Under the pieces are notes generated by a model that had not been told where the DNA came from, searched no databases, and saw only the letters and a list, made by a program, of their open reading frames with translations. A stretch of 64,000 bases of DNA from JAMQPK01 sp963761975 (GTDB lineage: Bacteria; Acidobacteriota; Vicinamibacteria; Vicinamibacterales; JAMQPK01), in contig CAVXIR010000003.1 in NCBI GenBank assembly GCA_963761975.1, positions 372,001-436,000 on the forward strand, read 5' to 3'. The translations under genes were made by a program, and so were the position numbers. Each line of letters begins with the position of its first letter. The stretch's first letter is position 1. Positions 17,900 through 26,362 of this stretch are shown here, piece after piece.

Positions 17900-18415
17900 A
17901 TGTCGGCCCAATCCCACACCACGGCTCCTACCTTCTCGGAGTTCCGAGTCGAGAAATCACGGGCACAAGCCACGTTGACGATGTCAAACGGCACGTCGGT
18001 GCGCGGGTGCTTCTTCATTTCTCGAAACAGCCGGACGCACGCCGGTCCTGAAGGTGTCAAAGATCTGCTGAACGCCGAGAGCGGATTCTTCCCGTTCGAG
18101 GTCGAGCGCCGCGGTGGTGCCGATACGGTGCTGCTGAACCGCGATCACGTCGTGTTCGTGGATCTGAGCGATAGGACCGAGCCGCGACGCGATCCGGGAT
18201 ACGACGTCGCGACGGAAAAAATCGTCACGATGCTGCTTGCGAACGGCGTCCGGCTTCGCGGTGCCGTGCGCGTGTTCCGGCCGCAGGGACGCGATCGGTT
18301 GAGCGACTTTGCGCGCGCCCACGAGATCTTCCGCTACCTCGAGGCCGAGCACGCGACTTACATCGTCAATGCCCGCCACGTACTCGAACTGACTGAGGAG
18401 AGTGTTCGATCATGA
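17900..18415 (+). CDS. Conserved protein of unknown function coupled to pilT
   Basis: A soluble protein of 171 residues from the ATG at 17900; an internal ATG at 17981 is an alternative start. The N-terminal half is beta-rich (SRAQATLTMSNGTSVRG; NRDHVVFVDL); the C-terminal half has ATEKIVTMLLANGVRLRGAV, then a helical tail (AEHATYIVNARHVLELTEE). No catalytic motif is visible. Its stop overlaps the pilT start (ATGA), so it probably works with the pilus retraction ATPase. Confidence 0.65.
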   Translation: MSAQSHTTAPTFSEFRVEKSRAQATLTMSNGTSVRGCFFISRNSRTHAGPEGVKDLLNAESGFFPFEVERRGGADTVLLNRDHVVFVDLSDRTEPRRDPGYDVATEKIVTMLLANGVRLRGAVRVFRPQGRDRLSDFARAHEIFRYLEAEHATYIVNARHVLELTEESVRS

Positions 18416-19566
18416 CCCTAGCCCCGGCACCGGCGGGCGGCAACGCGGCTTCACCACAACCTCAGGCTGGCGCGGCCATCGATCGTCTGTTCTTCGCGAT
18501 GTGCCAGATCGGCGCCTCCGACCTGCACCTGTGTGTCGGGTCGCCGGCGCTCGTCAGAAAGGACGGCCGTATTCAGCGGATCGATCCGAACATGCCTGCG
18601 CTGACCGACGATTACCTGTACCGGCTGCTCGATCCGATCATGCCGGCGGCCAACCGCCAGGAATTCGCCGAGCGGCACGATACCGACTTCGCGTACGAGA
18701 TTCCGAACCTGGCGCGATTCCGCGCCAACGTCTTTGCCGATCGAAAAGGACGAGGCGCGGTCTTTCGCGTCATCCCGTCGGAAATCCTGTCGGCGGAGAA
18801 GCTCGGGCTCTCGCCGCACATCCTGAACCTGTGCAAGCTGAACAAAGGCCTGGTGCTCGTGACGGGGCCGACCGGCTCGGGCAAGAGCACGACGCTCTGC
18901 GCGATGATCGATTTCATCAACCGCACGCGCGACGAGCACATCATCACCATCGAGGATCCGATCGAGTTCGTCCACCAGAACCAGAAGTGCCTGATCAACC
19001 AGCGCGAGGTGCGCACGCATACCGACTCCTTCAAGGCGGCGCTTCGCGCCGCGCTGCGGGAAGACCCGGACATCCTGCTCGTCGGCGAGCTGCGAGACCT
19101 CGAAACCGTCGCGATCGCGATCGAGACCGCCGAGACCGGGCATCTCGTGTTCGGGACGCTGCACACGACAACGGCCGCGTCAACGGTTGATCGCATCATC
19201 GATCAGTTCCCGGCGGACCGGCAGTCGCAGATCCGCATCATGCTGTCCGAGTCGCTGCGTGGCGTGATCGCGCAGACGTTGTGCCGCAAGATTGCGGGCG
19301 GGCGCGTGGCAGCGCTGGAGGTCCTCATCGCGAACGGCGCCGTCAGCAATCTGATTCGCGAAGGGAAGACGTTCCAGATTCCTTCGCTCATGCAGGTGAA
19401 CAAGGCGATCGGCATGGTGAGCCTGAACGACGCGCTCATCGAGCTGGTGACCAAGAAGATCGTCGCGCCGGACGAGGCGTACGCGAAGTCGGTCGACAAG
19501 AACGGATTCGAATCGCTTTTGAAGCGCGCCGGCATCGACATCAAAGCTGCCACCGGGTCGTCCTAG
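18412..19566 (+). CDS. pilT: Type IV pilus retraction ATPase PilT/PilU-like
   Basis: The 384-residue protein has the full secretion-ATPase set: Walker A GPTGSGKST (152-160), Asp box (IEDPIEF), Walker B ILLVGELRD and His box (GHLVFGTLHT), with LHLCVGSPALVRKDG at the start. These define PilT-class hexameric ATPases that depolymerise pilin for twitching motility. No other pil genes lie in the window, so it sits apart from the main pilus cluster. The overlapping upstream gene is a likely partner. PilT and PilU cannot be separated with certainty here. Confidence 0.92.
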   Translation: MTLAPAPAGGNAASPQPQAGAAIDRLFFAMCQIGASDLHLCVGSPALVRKDGRIQRIDPNMPALTDDYLYRLLDPIMPAANRQEFAERHDTDFAYEIPNLARFRANVFADRKGRGAVFRVIPSEILSAEKLGLSPHILNLCKLNKGLVLVTGPTGSGKSTTLCAMIDFINRTRDEHIITIEDPIEFVHQNQKCLINQREVRTHTDSFKAALRAALREDPDILLVGELRDLETVAIAIETAETGHLVFGTLHTTTAASTVDRIIDQFPADRQSQIRIMLSESLRGVIAQTLCRKIAGGRVAALEVLIANGAVSNLIREGKTFQIPSLMQVNKAIGMVSLNDALIELVTKKIVAPDEAYAKSVDKNGFESLLKRAGIDIKAATGSS

Positions 19567-19666
19567 CTGCGCTGCCAGGCGGACGTCCGCTCCGCGTGTG
19601 CGATCCGCGTTTGACCTATCGCTTGGAGTGCGCCGCTGCGCAGGGGCGCGGGCTCGACCTCAGTCG

Positions 19667-20953
19667 TTAAGAGACCCGGGCAGGCCTCGCAGGTTCTTCA
19701 TAGCGCTCGCTTAGCCGGAACTCCGGGTGCGCGTTCAGATACGCATCGACGCGATCCTTTCGCCTGAACGCCTCGGCCATGAACGCAAACGCCTCCGCGA
19801 TGCGTTCGTCGGGCTGCGCGCAGCTGAGTCGCAGGAATCCGCGGCCTGCATCCCCAAAGCACTCACCGCCCAGGCAGGCCACGCCGCGCGTGTCGTCGGC
19901 GCCCTCGAGCAAGAACAGCGCAAGCCCGTGCGAGGTGATACCGAGCTGATTGCAGACTCCGGCGACCGAGGGAAACGCATAGAAAGTGCCGCCAGGCATC
20001 AGGCAGGAGACGCCCTCGATTTTGTTCAGGCCAGCAACGAGTAGCTCGACCTTCTTCTGGAACTCTTTCATCTTCGCGTCGCGATATCCGAGCTCGTCGC
20101 GCATCGCGACGATGCCCGCCATTTGGGTGAAAGGCGGCACACACGACAACGCGCTGTTCGTGAGCTTGCCGAACACGTCGATAATCTCGGGGCCGCTCAC
20201 CGCGAATCCCAGCCGCCAGCCGCTCATGCTGAACGACTTGCTGAAGGTGTAGGCGGCAACGGTCTGCTCGAGCATGCCCGGCAGCTCGAGCAACGAATGA
20301 TGACGGCCGCGCCAGACCATCCGATCGTAGGGCTCGTCGCTGAAGACCGCGACGTCCTTTCCGCGGACGAGATCCGCGAGCCCCTTCAAATCGTCCAAGG
20401 TGGCCACGCCTCCGGTCGGATTGTGAGGGCTGTTCAGAAAGATCGCTCGGGGCGATTGGTCGCTCGCCAGGAACCGCCGCACGTCGTCCAGGCTCGGCCG
20501 GAAATCGTTCGAGGCCTTCAGTTCGGAAATCACCACGCGGGCGTTGCGCCGGAAGATGTTCGGCGGATACGTGGGGAAGTGCGGGCTGAAGACGAGCACG
20601 CCGTCACCCGGATTCAGGAACGCTTCGCAGAAGAGCTGCTCGAAGTTTTTTGCGCCCGGTCCCGCCACAACATGGTCGGCCGTCACGGACAAACCGTACT
20701 CGCGATTCACGTAGTCGGCCGCGGCCCTCCGGAAGTCGAGGATCCCGAGCGACGGCCCGTAGCGGCTGTGCCCGTCGCGAATCGCCTGCACACCGGCGTC
20801 GATGGCTTTGGGCGGCGTCGAAAACGGGCTGTCGCCGATTTCGAGCTCGATGACGTCTTTGCCGGCGGCGATGAGACGCTTGGCGATGGCGAGGACGCTG
20901 AAGGCGCTTTCCACGCCGACCGATGAGGCAAACTGGCTGAACTGTACTGGCAT
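19667..20953 (-). CDS. Pyridoxal-phosphate aminotransferase, class I/II
   Basis: A product of 428 residues from the ATG at 20953 (20965 and 20968 are alternatives); the frame continues upstream but crosses the divergent promoter. The PLP lysine lies in SKSFSMSGWRLGF (Lys239). Other fold-type I marks are VAGPGAKNFEQ, NSPHNPTGG and FSDEPYDRMVW. It transfers amino groups between an amino acid and a 2-oxo acid; the substrate (aspartate, aromatic or alanine type) cannot be fixed. It is divergent from a TIGR03435 gene only 60 bp away. Confidence 0.88.
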   Translation of the reverse strand: MPVQFSQFASSVGVESAFSVLAIAKRLIAAGKDVIELEIGDSPFSTPPKAIDAGVQAIRDGHSRYGPSLGILDFRRAAADYVNREYGLSVTADHVVAGPGAKNFEQLFCEAFLNPGDGVLVFSPHFPTYPPNIFRRNARVVISELKASNDFRPSLDDVRRFLASDQSPRAIFLNSPHNPTGGVATLDDLKGLADLVRGKDVAVFSDEPYDRMVWRGRHHSLLELPGMLEQTVAAYTFSKSFSMSGWRLGFAVSGPEIIDVFGKLTNSALSCVPPFTQMAGIVAMRDELGYRDAKMKEFQKKVELLVAGLNKIEGVSCLMPGGTFYAFPSVAGVCNQLGITSHGLALFLLEGADDTRGVACLGGECFGDAGRGFLRLSCAQPDERIAEAFAFMAEAFRRKDRVDAYLNAHPEFRLSERYEEPARPARVS

Positions 20954-20977
20954 AGGCGACCGCATCATAACGCGGAC

Positions 20978-21015
20978 TTGACAGTCGCCAATATATTCAT
21001 AATATATGAATATAT
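20978..21015 (+). promoter_or_regulatory. AT-rich promoter with a perfect 10-bp inverted repeat
   Basis: TTGACA at 20978-20983 is followed after 16 bp by TAATAT (21000-21005). A perfect inverted repeat, ATATATTCAT (20991-21000) and ATGAATATAT (21006-21015) with a 5-base spacer, covers the -10 and the start codon of the TIGR03435 gene. It is a strongly AT-rich island in GC-rich DNA, as expected for an operator. The binding regulator is unknown. Confidence 0.65.
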
Positions 21016-21847
21016 GAACAGAGGAATTTCGATCAGGATCCTCGGTGTTCTCTGCATACCTCTGTGCACCCTGTGTTCCGCAACTGCGCAGACGCTCGAT
21101 CCCGACGGCCCGGCGTTCGAAGTGGCTACGGTTCGGGAGAACAAGTCTGAGACCCGCTTCCAATTAGAGGTACTGCCTGGCGGTCGATTCAACGCCATCA
21201 ACATGACACTCTGGCAGATTCTGTCGGTTGCGTATCCCATTAACGGCCGCTTTCCCGACGAGATTCAGCTCGTCGGCGGACCGGGATGGATCAAGTCAGC
21301 GAGATTCGATATCATCGCCAAGGTCGAGGGATCTCCGGCGCTCGACACGAACAAACCAGGGTCTACTGTGACGGATGCCGATCGAAACTCGGTCGAGCGA
21401 ATCCGTTTGATGCTGCGACGGCTGCTTGCCGATCGATTCAAGGTGCGGCTGCATCAAGAGACGCAACAGCTCCCCATTTACGAACTGGTGATGGCGAAAC
21501 GCGGAGAAGGGCCCGGCCCTGCGCTTCGAACAGCCGTGCCGGATTGCGGGTCCGTCTGTGGATCCATCCGGTCGGCAACGCCGGGCGATGTGATCGCGAC
21601 GTCGGTGTCTATGGGTTCGATCGCTCACACAATGTCTCTTTGGGTAGGGCGGACGGTCGTCGACAAAACCGGCATCGACGGCGCAATGGACTTCACTCTC
21701 AGATTCGCACCCGATGGCACGACTGATTCGGCGGCCCCGTCCATATTTACCGCGGTGCAGGAGCAACTTGGCCTCAGACTCGAGCCAGCCACCGGTCCCA
21801 TAGTCGTGATGGTGATCGATTCAGCGGAGCGTCCGACGCCAGACTGA
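21014..21847 (+). CDS. Secreted TIGR03435-family protein (copy 1)
   Basis: The start is taken at the ATG at 21014, which begins a signal peptide (ILGVLCIPLCTLCSATAQ); 277 residues. It follows the TIGR03435 pattern: FEVATVRENKS, GGRFNAINMTLWQILSVAY, LVGGPGWIKSARFDI, ADRFKVRLHQETQQLPIYEL, WVGRTVVDKTGIDG, then SIFTAVQEQLGLRLEP and VVMVIDSAERPTPD. The family is abundant in soil Acidobacteriota and its function is unknown. It lies directly upstream of the second BlaI/M56 pair on the same strand, with an operator between them. Confidence 0.85.
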   Translation: MNRGISIRILGVLCIPLCTLCSATAQTLDPDGPAFEVATVRENKSETRFQLEVLPGGRFNAINMTLWQILSVAYPINGRFPDEIQLVGGPGWIKSARFDIIAKVEGSPALDTNKPGSTVTDADRNSVERIRLMLRRLLADRFKVRLHQETQQLPIYELVMAKRGEGPGPALRTAVPDCGSVCGSIRSATPGDVIATSVSMGSIAHTMSLWVGRTVVDKTGIDGAMDFTLRFAPDGTTDSAAPSIFTAVQEQLGLRLEPATGPIVVMVIDSAERPTPD

Positions 21848-21871
21848 AACGCCTGACGGACCTGATTCCGA

Positions 21872-21919
21872 TTGACACGTCTTCTACGGATGTAGTAGAT
21901 CCTTCTACTCACGTAGGAG
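21872..21919 (+). promoter_or_regulatory. Promoter and double BlaI-type operator of pair 2
   Basis: TTGACA at 21872-21877 is followed by two copies of CTACnnnnGTAG at 21884-21895 and 21905-21916, 21 bp apart centre to centre. The AGGAG ribosome-binding site at 21915-21919 overlaps the second copy. Two palindromes in tandem over the promoter are the normal arrangement for BlaI/MecI operators. Confidence 0.7.
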
Positions 21920-21924
21920 CACCA

Positions 21925-22293
21925 ATGCCGCTCACGAAGTTCGAGCTTCGGATCATGGACGCGCTTTGGTCGCGCGGCGCGCTCTCCGTCCGCGACATTT
22001 GCGACTCGTTCCCCCAGGCCGATCGCCCGGCGCACACCACAGTGCAAACCATGCTGTTGCGCCTTGAAAAAAAGAAGGCGGTACGCCGAGTGAAAAAGGT
22101 GGGTAATGCGCACATCTTCGAAGCGATGTACGCGCGAAGCACCGCGTATCGGCGGCTTATCGACGAGTTCCTCGGATTCTTCGGGGGCCGATCTCAGCCG
22201 CTGATGATGCACTTCATCGAAACCGGAAAGCTGACGCTTGCCGATGTGAAGGAAGCGGAGAAGCTGTTGAAGAAGTCAGGGGGCCGCCGATGA
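21925..22293 (+). CDS. BlaI/MecI/CopY-family repressor (pair 2)
   Basis: The 122-residue protein has a winged helix (LTKFELRIMDALWSRG; HTTVQTMLLRLEKKKAVRR) and a helical C-terminus for dimerisation. It differs clearly from the other two BlaI proteins of the window, so the three are not recent duplicates. A double CTACnnnnGTAG palindrome precedes it. Its stop overlaps the start of the M56-TIGR03435 fusion (ATGA), giving tight co-translation. Confidence 0.92.
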   Translation: MPLTKFELRIMDALWSRGALSVRDICDSFPQADRPAHTTVQTMLLRLEKKKAVRRVKKVGNAHIFEAMYARSTAYRRLIDEFLGFFGGRSQPLMMHFIETGKLTLADVKEAEKLLKKSGGRR

Positions 22294-24050
22294 CGATGCA
22301 GATGCTGAGCGACCATCTCTGGCAATCAACGCTCTTTGCCGCCGTCTGTGCGCTGCTTGCGATCGCGATGCGAAGAAATCGCGCATCGTTGCGCTACTGG
22401 CTGTGGTTTGCGGCGTCGGCCAAATTTCTGCTGCCGGTGTCAGCAGCGGCGGCGCCGGTGAGCCGGTTCGTGCCGCCAGGACCTCCGGCGCCATTGAGGC
22501 CTGATATTGCGAATCGAGTGACCGCGTTCAGCCAGCCGTTTACGCAGCCGGATGCTTCGTGGGCTTTCGTGAATGCGTCGGCGTCACTGAGTGAATCTCG
22601 GCTGGTAGCGCTGTTACTTGTCGCATGGTTGGTCGGAGCGGCAGTCACCGCCTCGTTGTGGGCCGTTCGGCGCCGGCGGATCTTGCGCGTGATTCGCAAC
22701 GCGTCCCCGATGACAACCGGTGTCGTGCACGTAGTCCTTCGCCGGCTCGAGGCGCGCGAGCGCCCCCGCGATACGGTGCGACTCGTCTCGTCAGCCGACG
22801 CGCTCGAGCCTGGCGTGTTTGGATTCCTCCGTCCCGTCCTGTTCTGGCCGCAGCCGTTGAGCGAACGTCTGGACGAGCGTCAAATCGAGTCGATCATCGC
22901 CCACGAGCTTTGCCACGTTCGCCGGCGCGACAACCTGCTCGCCGCGATTCACATGATCGTCGAGGTGATTTTCTGGTTCCATCCGGTGGTCTGGATAGTC
23001 GGTGCGAGGCTGAATCACGAACGTGAGCGGGCCTGCGACGAACATGTGATCGTTCAGGGCGGCGATCCTCGCAGGTACGCACAAACGATTCTGAAGACGT
23101 GCGAGCTCTGCCTTGAAGCGCCATTGCCAACGTATTCCGGCGTAACAGGTCCGAATCTGAGAAACCGCATCGAGACGATCCTGGCGGGCGCAACAGCGCA
23201 GAGACTGACGCGCGTTCAGCGCGCGCTGATCGGTTGTGGTTGTGCCGCGGCGCTGTCCTGGCCGCTGTTTCTTGGATTCGCGCACGCCCAGACGCCGTCA
23301 GAGCCGCGTATCGAAGTCTCGACGGTCAAGCAATCCGGCTCAAATGCGCGGGGACCCCGATTTGGACACCCCTTCAGCGGTGGTTTCAGCGCGGAAGGTA
23401 CGACATTGCGGCTGCTGGTGCAGCTCGCCTACGGCGTCCACCACTTTCAGATCATCGGTGCGCCCGAATGGGTCAACGAGGACCGGTTCGACATCATCGC
23501 AAAGATGGATGGCGCAACCGGGGTCCTGCCGCCTGGCACGATCGCGCCGGCAGTCCGCGCATTGCTCGCCGATCGCTTTCAGCTGAGAGTCCATCGGGAA
23601 ACGAGGGAAGGGCCTGTGTACGCCCTCATGACGGAAAGAAGCGGTCACAAGCTGCAAACGGTTGAGGGTATGAGGCCATTCGGGGTGACGGCGCGCTACA
23701 TCTCGGGAACAATGAATATACGGTCCCTGGCGGACTGGCTTTCGTGGCGTGTGGAAAGACCTGTCGTCGACCAGACCGGCTTGAGCGGCACGTACGATAT
23801 CCAGCTGGCGTGGACTCCGGACCCAGATGAGCCGCGTTTGCCCGCACCCACGCCGCCACCGCCACCACCACCACCGTCAGCATCGGCTGGGCCGCCTCTT
23901 CTACCGCATCGCACGCCGCCGCAGGCCGATCCGAATGGGCCGTCAATCTTTAGCGCCATCCGTGAACAGCTGGGATTGCGACTCGAGCCGCAGCGAGGGC
24001 CAGTGGAGGTAGTGGTGATCGATCGTGTGGAGCGGCCAACCCCGAATTGA
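22290..24050 (+). CDS. M56 (BlaR1-like) metalloprotease fused to a TIGR03435 domain (pair 2)
   Basis: The 586-residue protein has N-terminal membrane helices, an M56 zinc site HELCH (205-209) and HERERACDEH downstream. A membrane helix near 310-330 (ALIGCGCAAALSWPLFLGFA) is followed by a complete TIGR03435 domain from about 338 to 586 (IEVSTVKQSG; WVNEDRFDIIAKMDG; RPVVDQTGLSG; SIFSAIREQLGLRLEP; VVVIDRVERP). A proline run lies near 515-530. The fusion puts TIGR03435 exactly where BlaR1 keeps its beta-lactam sensor, so it is a likely ligand- or signal-sensing domain (inference). Confidence 0.9.
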   Translation: MTMQMLSDHLWQSTLFAAVCALLAIAMRRNRASLRYWLWFAASAKFLLPVSAAAAPVSRFVPPGPPAPLRPDIANRVTAFSQPFTQPDASWAFVNASASLSESRLVALLLVAWLVGAAVTASLWAVRRRRILRVIRNASPMTTGVVHVVLRRLEARERPRDTVRLVSSADALEPGVFGFLRPVLFWPQPLSERLDERQIESIIAHELCHVRRRDNLLAAIHMIVEVIFWFHPVVWIVGARLNHERERACDEHVIVQGGDPRRYAQTILKTCELCLEAPLPTYSGVTGPNLRNRIETILAGATAQRLTRVQRALIGCGCAAALSWPLFLGFAHAQTPSEPRIEVSTVKQSGSNARGPRFGHPFSGGFSAEGTTLRLLVQLAYGVHHFQIIGAPEWVNEDRFDIIAKMDGATGVLPPGTIAPAVRALLADRFQLRVHRETREGPVYALMTERSGHKLQTVEGMRPFGVTARYISGTMNIRSLADWLSWRVERPVVDQTGLSGTYDIQLAWTPDPDEPRLPAPTPPPPPPPPSASAGPPLLPHRTPPQADPNGPSIFSAIREQLGLRLEPQRGPVEVVVIDRVERPTPN

Positions 24051-24086
24051 TTGTTAACCGTCTCGACGGCTCCGCGTAATACGCTC

Positions 24087-24905
24087 ATGCGTATAGTTCG
24101 TTTTTCATTTTTCGTTCTTCCTTTCATGGTCACCGTCCTTTCCGCGCAGGTCATCAAGAGCGATGGTCCGAAGCCGCAGTTCGAGGTAGCCACAGTGCGG
24201 CCCAACAAATCGGGGGAGCAGGGCGCGTCGCTCGGGCCGCGGCCGGGCGGCAGGTTGATCGGCACCAACCAGACCCTGCGAAACCTGATCCGAAACGCTT
24301 TCAACGTTCAGCCCGATCAACTCATCGGCGGGCCGGATTGGCTCGATGCGGATCGCTTCGACATCCAGGCCAAAGCCGCTGACGCGGATCTCAATGAGAA
24401 AGGCATGTTGTCGTATCCGCAGTTCATGCTTCGGCTGCAGTCGCTCCTCGAAGATCGCTTCAGGATGGTCACGCACTGGGAGATGAGAGAGCGGCCGGTG
24501 TATGTGCTGGTGCTGGCTTCACCGGGCAAGCTCGGCCCGAGGTTGAAGCCGCACACCGGCGATTGCAATCGTCCACCGGGCAGCGCCCCGGCACCCGGCA
24601 GCGCCGCTGTCAGATGTGGCACGAATGCGAACACCGCTGCCGGCAAAGTGACAGGCACCGGCATCACGATGGAAACGTTCGCTCGTAATCTTTCCGGCGG
24701 CACGGGACGGTACATCATCGAAAAGACCGGTCTCACCGGTGCCTACGATCTCGAGCTCGAATACACGCCCGATCAATCTGCAAATACGACGGGAGCATCG
24801 CTCTTCACAGCCATGCAGGAACAACTGGGACTGAAGCTCGACTCACAGCGCGCGCCCATTGACGTCCTCGTCATTCACCGAGTCGAGCGGCCGACCGCAG
24901 ATTGA
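24087..24905 (+). CDS. Secreted TIGR03435-family protein (copy 3)
   Basis: The start is taken at the ATG at 24087, which opens a signal peptide (FSFFVLPFMVTVLSAQ); 272 residues. It contains FEVATVRPNKSG, GGRLIGTNQTLRNLIRNAF, LIGGPDWLDADRFDI, EDRFRMVTHWEMRERPVY, YIIEKTGLTGAYDLELEY, SLFTAMQEQLGLKLDS and VLVIHRVERPTAD. It follows the M56-TIGR03435 fusion by 36 bp and is probably in its operon. Unlike the fusions it has no membrane anchor beyond the signal peptide. Confidence 0.85.
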   Translation: MRIVRFSFFVLPFMVTVLSAQVIKSDGPKPQFEVATVRPNKSGEQGASLGPRPGGRLIGTNQTLRNLIRNAFNVQPDQLIGGPDWLDADRFDIQAKAADADLNEKGMLSYPQFMLRLQSLLEDRFRMVTHWEMRERPVYVLVLASPGKLGPRLKPHTGDCNRPPGSAPAPGSAAVRCGTNANTAAGKVTGTGITMETFARNLSGGTGRYIIEKTGLTGAYDLELEYTPDQSANTTGASLFTAMQEQLGLKLDSQRAPIDVLVIHRVERPTAD

Positions 24906-24914
24906 GAGGGATGC

Positions 24915-25759
24915 ATGTCTCCTGCTCGTTTCTCCTTTCTGGTTCTTCCGATTCTTGCCGCGATCGTGACGGCGCAGGCTCCCGCCGCCGACATGGAGAA
25001 GCTGCGTTTCGAAGTGGCCTCGGTGAAGCCAAACAAAACGGGCGATCCCAATTCGAGCCTCCGGCTTCAGCCTGGTGGCCGCATCGTCGCGACCAACGTG
25101 GCAGTGCGCCTCCTGATCCGAAATTTGTACAACGTGCAGGCGTACCAGATCGTCGGCGCACCAGACTGGATTGAAAACGAGCGGTTCGATATCGAAGCAA
25201 AAGCCGACCGCGAGTACCCCCGCAAGCCGATGCGCCGGCGCCCGAGTTACTCGCCATGATGCGGAATCTCCTTGCTGAGCGTTTCAAGCTGATGGTCCAT
25301 CACGAATCGCGCGAGCAGTCTGTCTATGCGCTTGTGGCCGCGAAAGCCGATAGCGCGCCTGGACCGCAATTGCGCCGCGTCGAGGTGGATTGCGCGGCTG
25401 AGACGGCGCGCGCGATGGCGGCCCGGCGTGGTGGTGCTCCACCACCACCGGCCGATCCGAACAAGATGCCGCCGTGCGGTTTCCGTGTTCGTCCAGGACA
25501 CGTGATGGCGAGGGGCGCGACGCTACTGCAGTTGACCCGCAGTCTCTCGCAGTTTCTCGGACGGACTGTTGTCGATCGCACCAACCTTTCCGGCACCTTC
25601 GACATCGATCTGGAATGGGCGCCAGAGGAAACGGCCGATGCGAAAGGCCCATCGATTTTCACGGCCGTGCAGGAGCAGCTTGGCCTGAAGCTCGACTCGC
25701 AGCGTGCCGCCGTCGAGGTGCTCGTCATCGATCGGGTCGAGCGCCCCGATCCCGACTGA
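24915..25759 (+). CDS. Secreted TIGR03435-family protein, frameshifted (copy 4)
   Basis: The first part (24915-25220) has a signal peptide and FEVASVKPNKTG, GGRIVATNVAVRLLIRNLY and IVGAPDWIENERFDIEAKADREYP. The frame is then lost at a run of five C (25217-25221). The remainder continues in another frame as PELLAMMRNLLAERFKL, RTVVDRTNLSGTFDIDLEW, SIFTAVQEQLGLKLDS and LVIDRVERPDPD. One missing C in the homopolymer explains the break. It may be a sequencing error, a recent mutation or a phase-variable tract. Restored length is about 280 residues. Confidence 0.78.
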
Positions 25760-25763
25760 TTCG

Positions 25764-25882
25764 AGGCACGGAGGCACGAAATTCAAACAGGAGATCAGAA
25801 GATCTGGAGTGTTTTGCGATCAAAAATTCCTGGCTCTCCTAGTCTCCTAATCTCCTGTTCGCATTTCTTCGTGTCTCCGCGT
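25764..25882. repeat. Nested inverted repeat between copy 4 and BlaI pair 3
   Basis: AACAGGAGAT (25786-25795) pairs exactly with ATCTCCTGTT (25850-25859). Outside it, CGGAGGCACGAAAT-like sequence pairs imperfectly with ATTTCTTCGTGTCTCCG (25863-25880). It forms a large hairpin that could end the pair-2 operon; no T-tract is seen. Confidence 0.6.
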
Positions 25883-25909
25883 TGAAATCCCCCTCCGTGC
25901 ACTCAGGTA

Positions 25910-25936
25910 TTGACATTACGAAGATCTTCGTAGATC
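25910..25936 (+). promoter_or_regulatory. Promoter and BlaI-type operator of pair 3
   Basis: TTGACA (25910-25915) is followed at once by the perfect 16-bp palindrome TACGAAGATCTTCGTA (25917-25932), overlapping a possible -10 (TAGATC). The palindrome lies inside the longest reading frame, which argues that translation of BlaI starts after it. Confidence 0.72.
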
Positions 25937-25944
25937 CTCACGAT

Positions 25945-26313
25945 GTGAAGCTGCCCAGTCGAAGGCCCACCGATGCGGAGCTGGCCATCCTCCGGATTCT
26001 CTGGTCGCGAGGGCCGAGCACCGTGCGCGATGTGGCGACGGCCATGGACCGCGAAGCCGCATACACAACCGTTCTGAAGCTGCTGCAGATCATGACCGAG
26101 AAGCAGCTCGTTCGGAGAGACGAGTCGTCTCGAACCCACGTCTACGAAGCCGCACACAGCGAGTCGCAGATGCAGCAGCATCTGGTCTCGGATCTCCTCG
26201 ACCGCGCATTCGACGGCTCGGCCGCGAAGCTGCTGATGCGGGCATTGTCGGCGCGGAAGACGAGCGCGAAAGAGCTGGCCGAGATCCGGAAGCTGCTGAA
26301 GTCGAAGCAATAG
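25945..26313 (+). CDS. BlaI/MecI/CopY-family repressor (pair 3)
   Basis: The start is put at the GTG at 25945, because the longer frame (from 25882) would run through the promoter palindrome. The product has 122 residues: a winged helix (PTDAELAILRILWSRG; YTTVLKLLQIMTEKQLVRR; HVYEAAHS) and a dimerisation region with AFDGSAAKLLMRAL, similar to the FDGSAEQ segment of BlaI pair 1. The M56-TIGR03435 gene follows after 49 bp that contain a short GC-rich word (GAGCGGCGCGGGGC). Confidence 0.85.
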   Translation: MKLPSRRPTDAELAILRILWSRGPSTVRDVATAMDREAAYTTVLKLLQIMTEKQLVRRDESSRTHVYEAAHSESQMQQHLVSDLLDRAFDGSAAKLLMRALSARKTSAKELAEIRKLLKSKQ

Positions 26314-26362
26314 CCCTGAGCGGCGCGGGGCGAGGAGCCTCGCGAGAAAAGGAAGGTGCGAA

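Noticed and set aside
25882..25944. N-terminal extension of the third BlaI protein
   Set aside because: The extra 21 codons cover a TTGACA and a perfect 16-bp palindrome, better explained as promoter and operator; GTG 25945 fits the family start.
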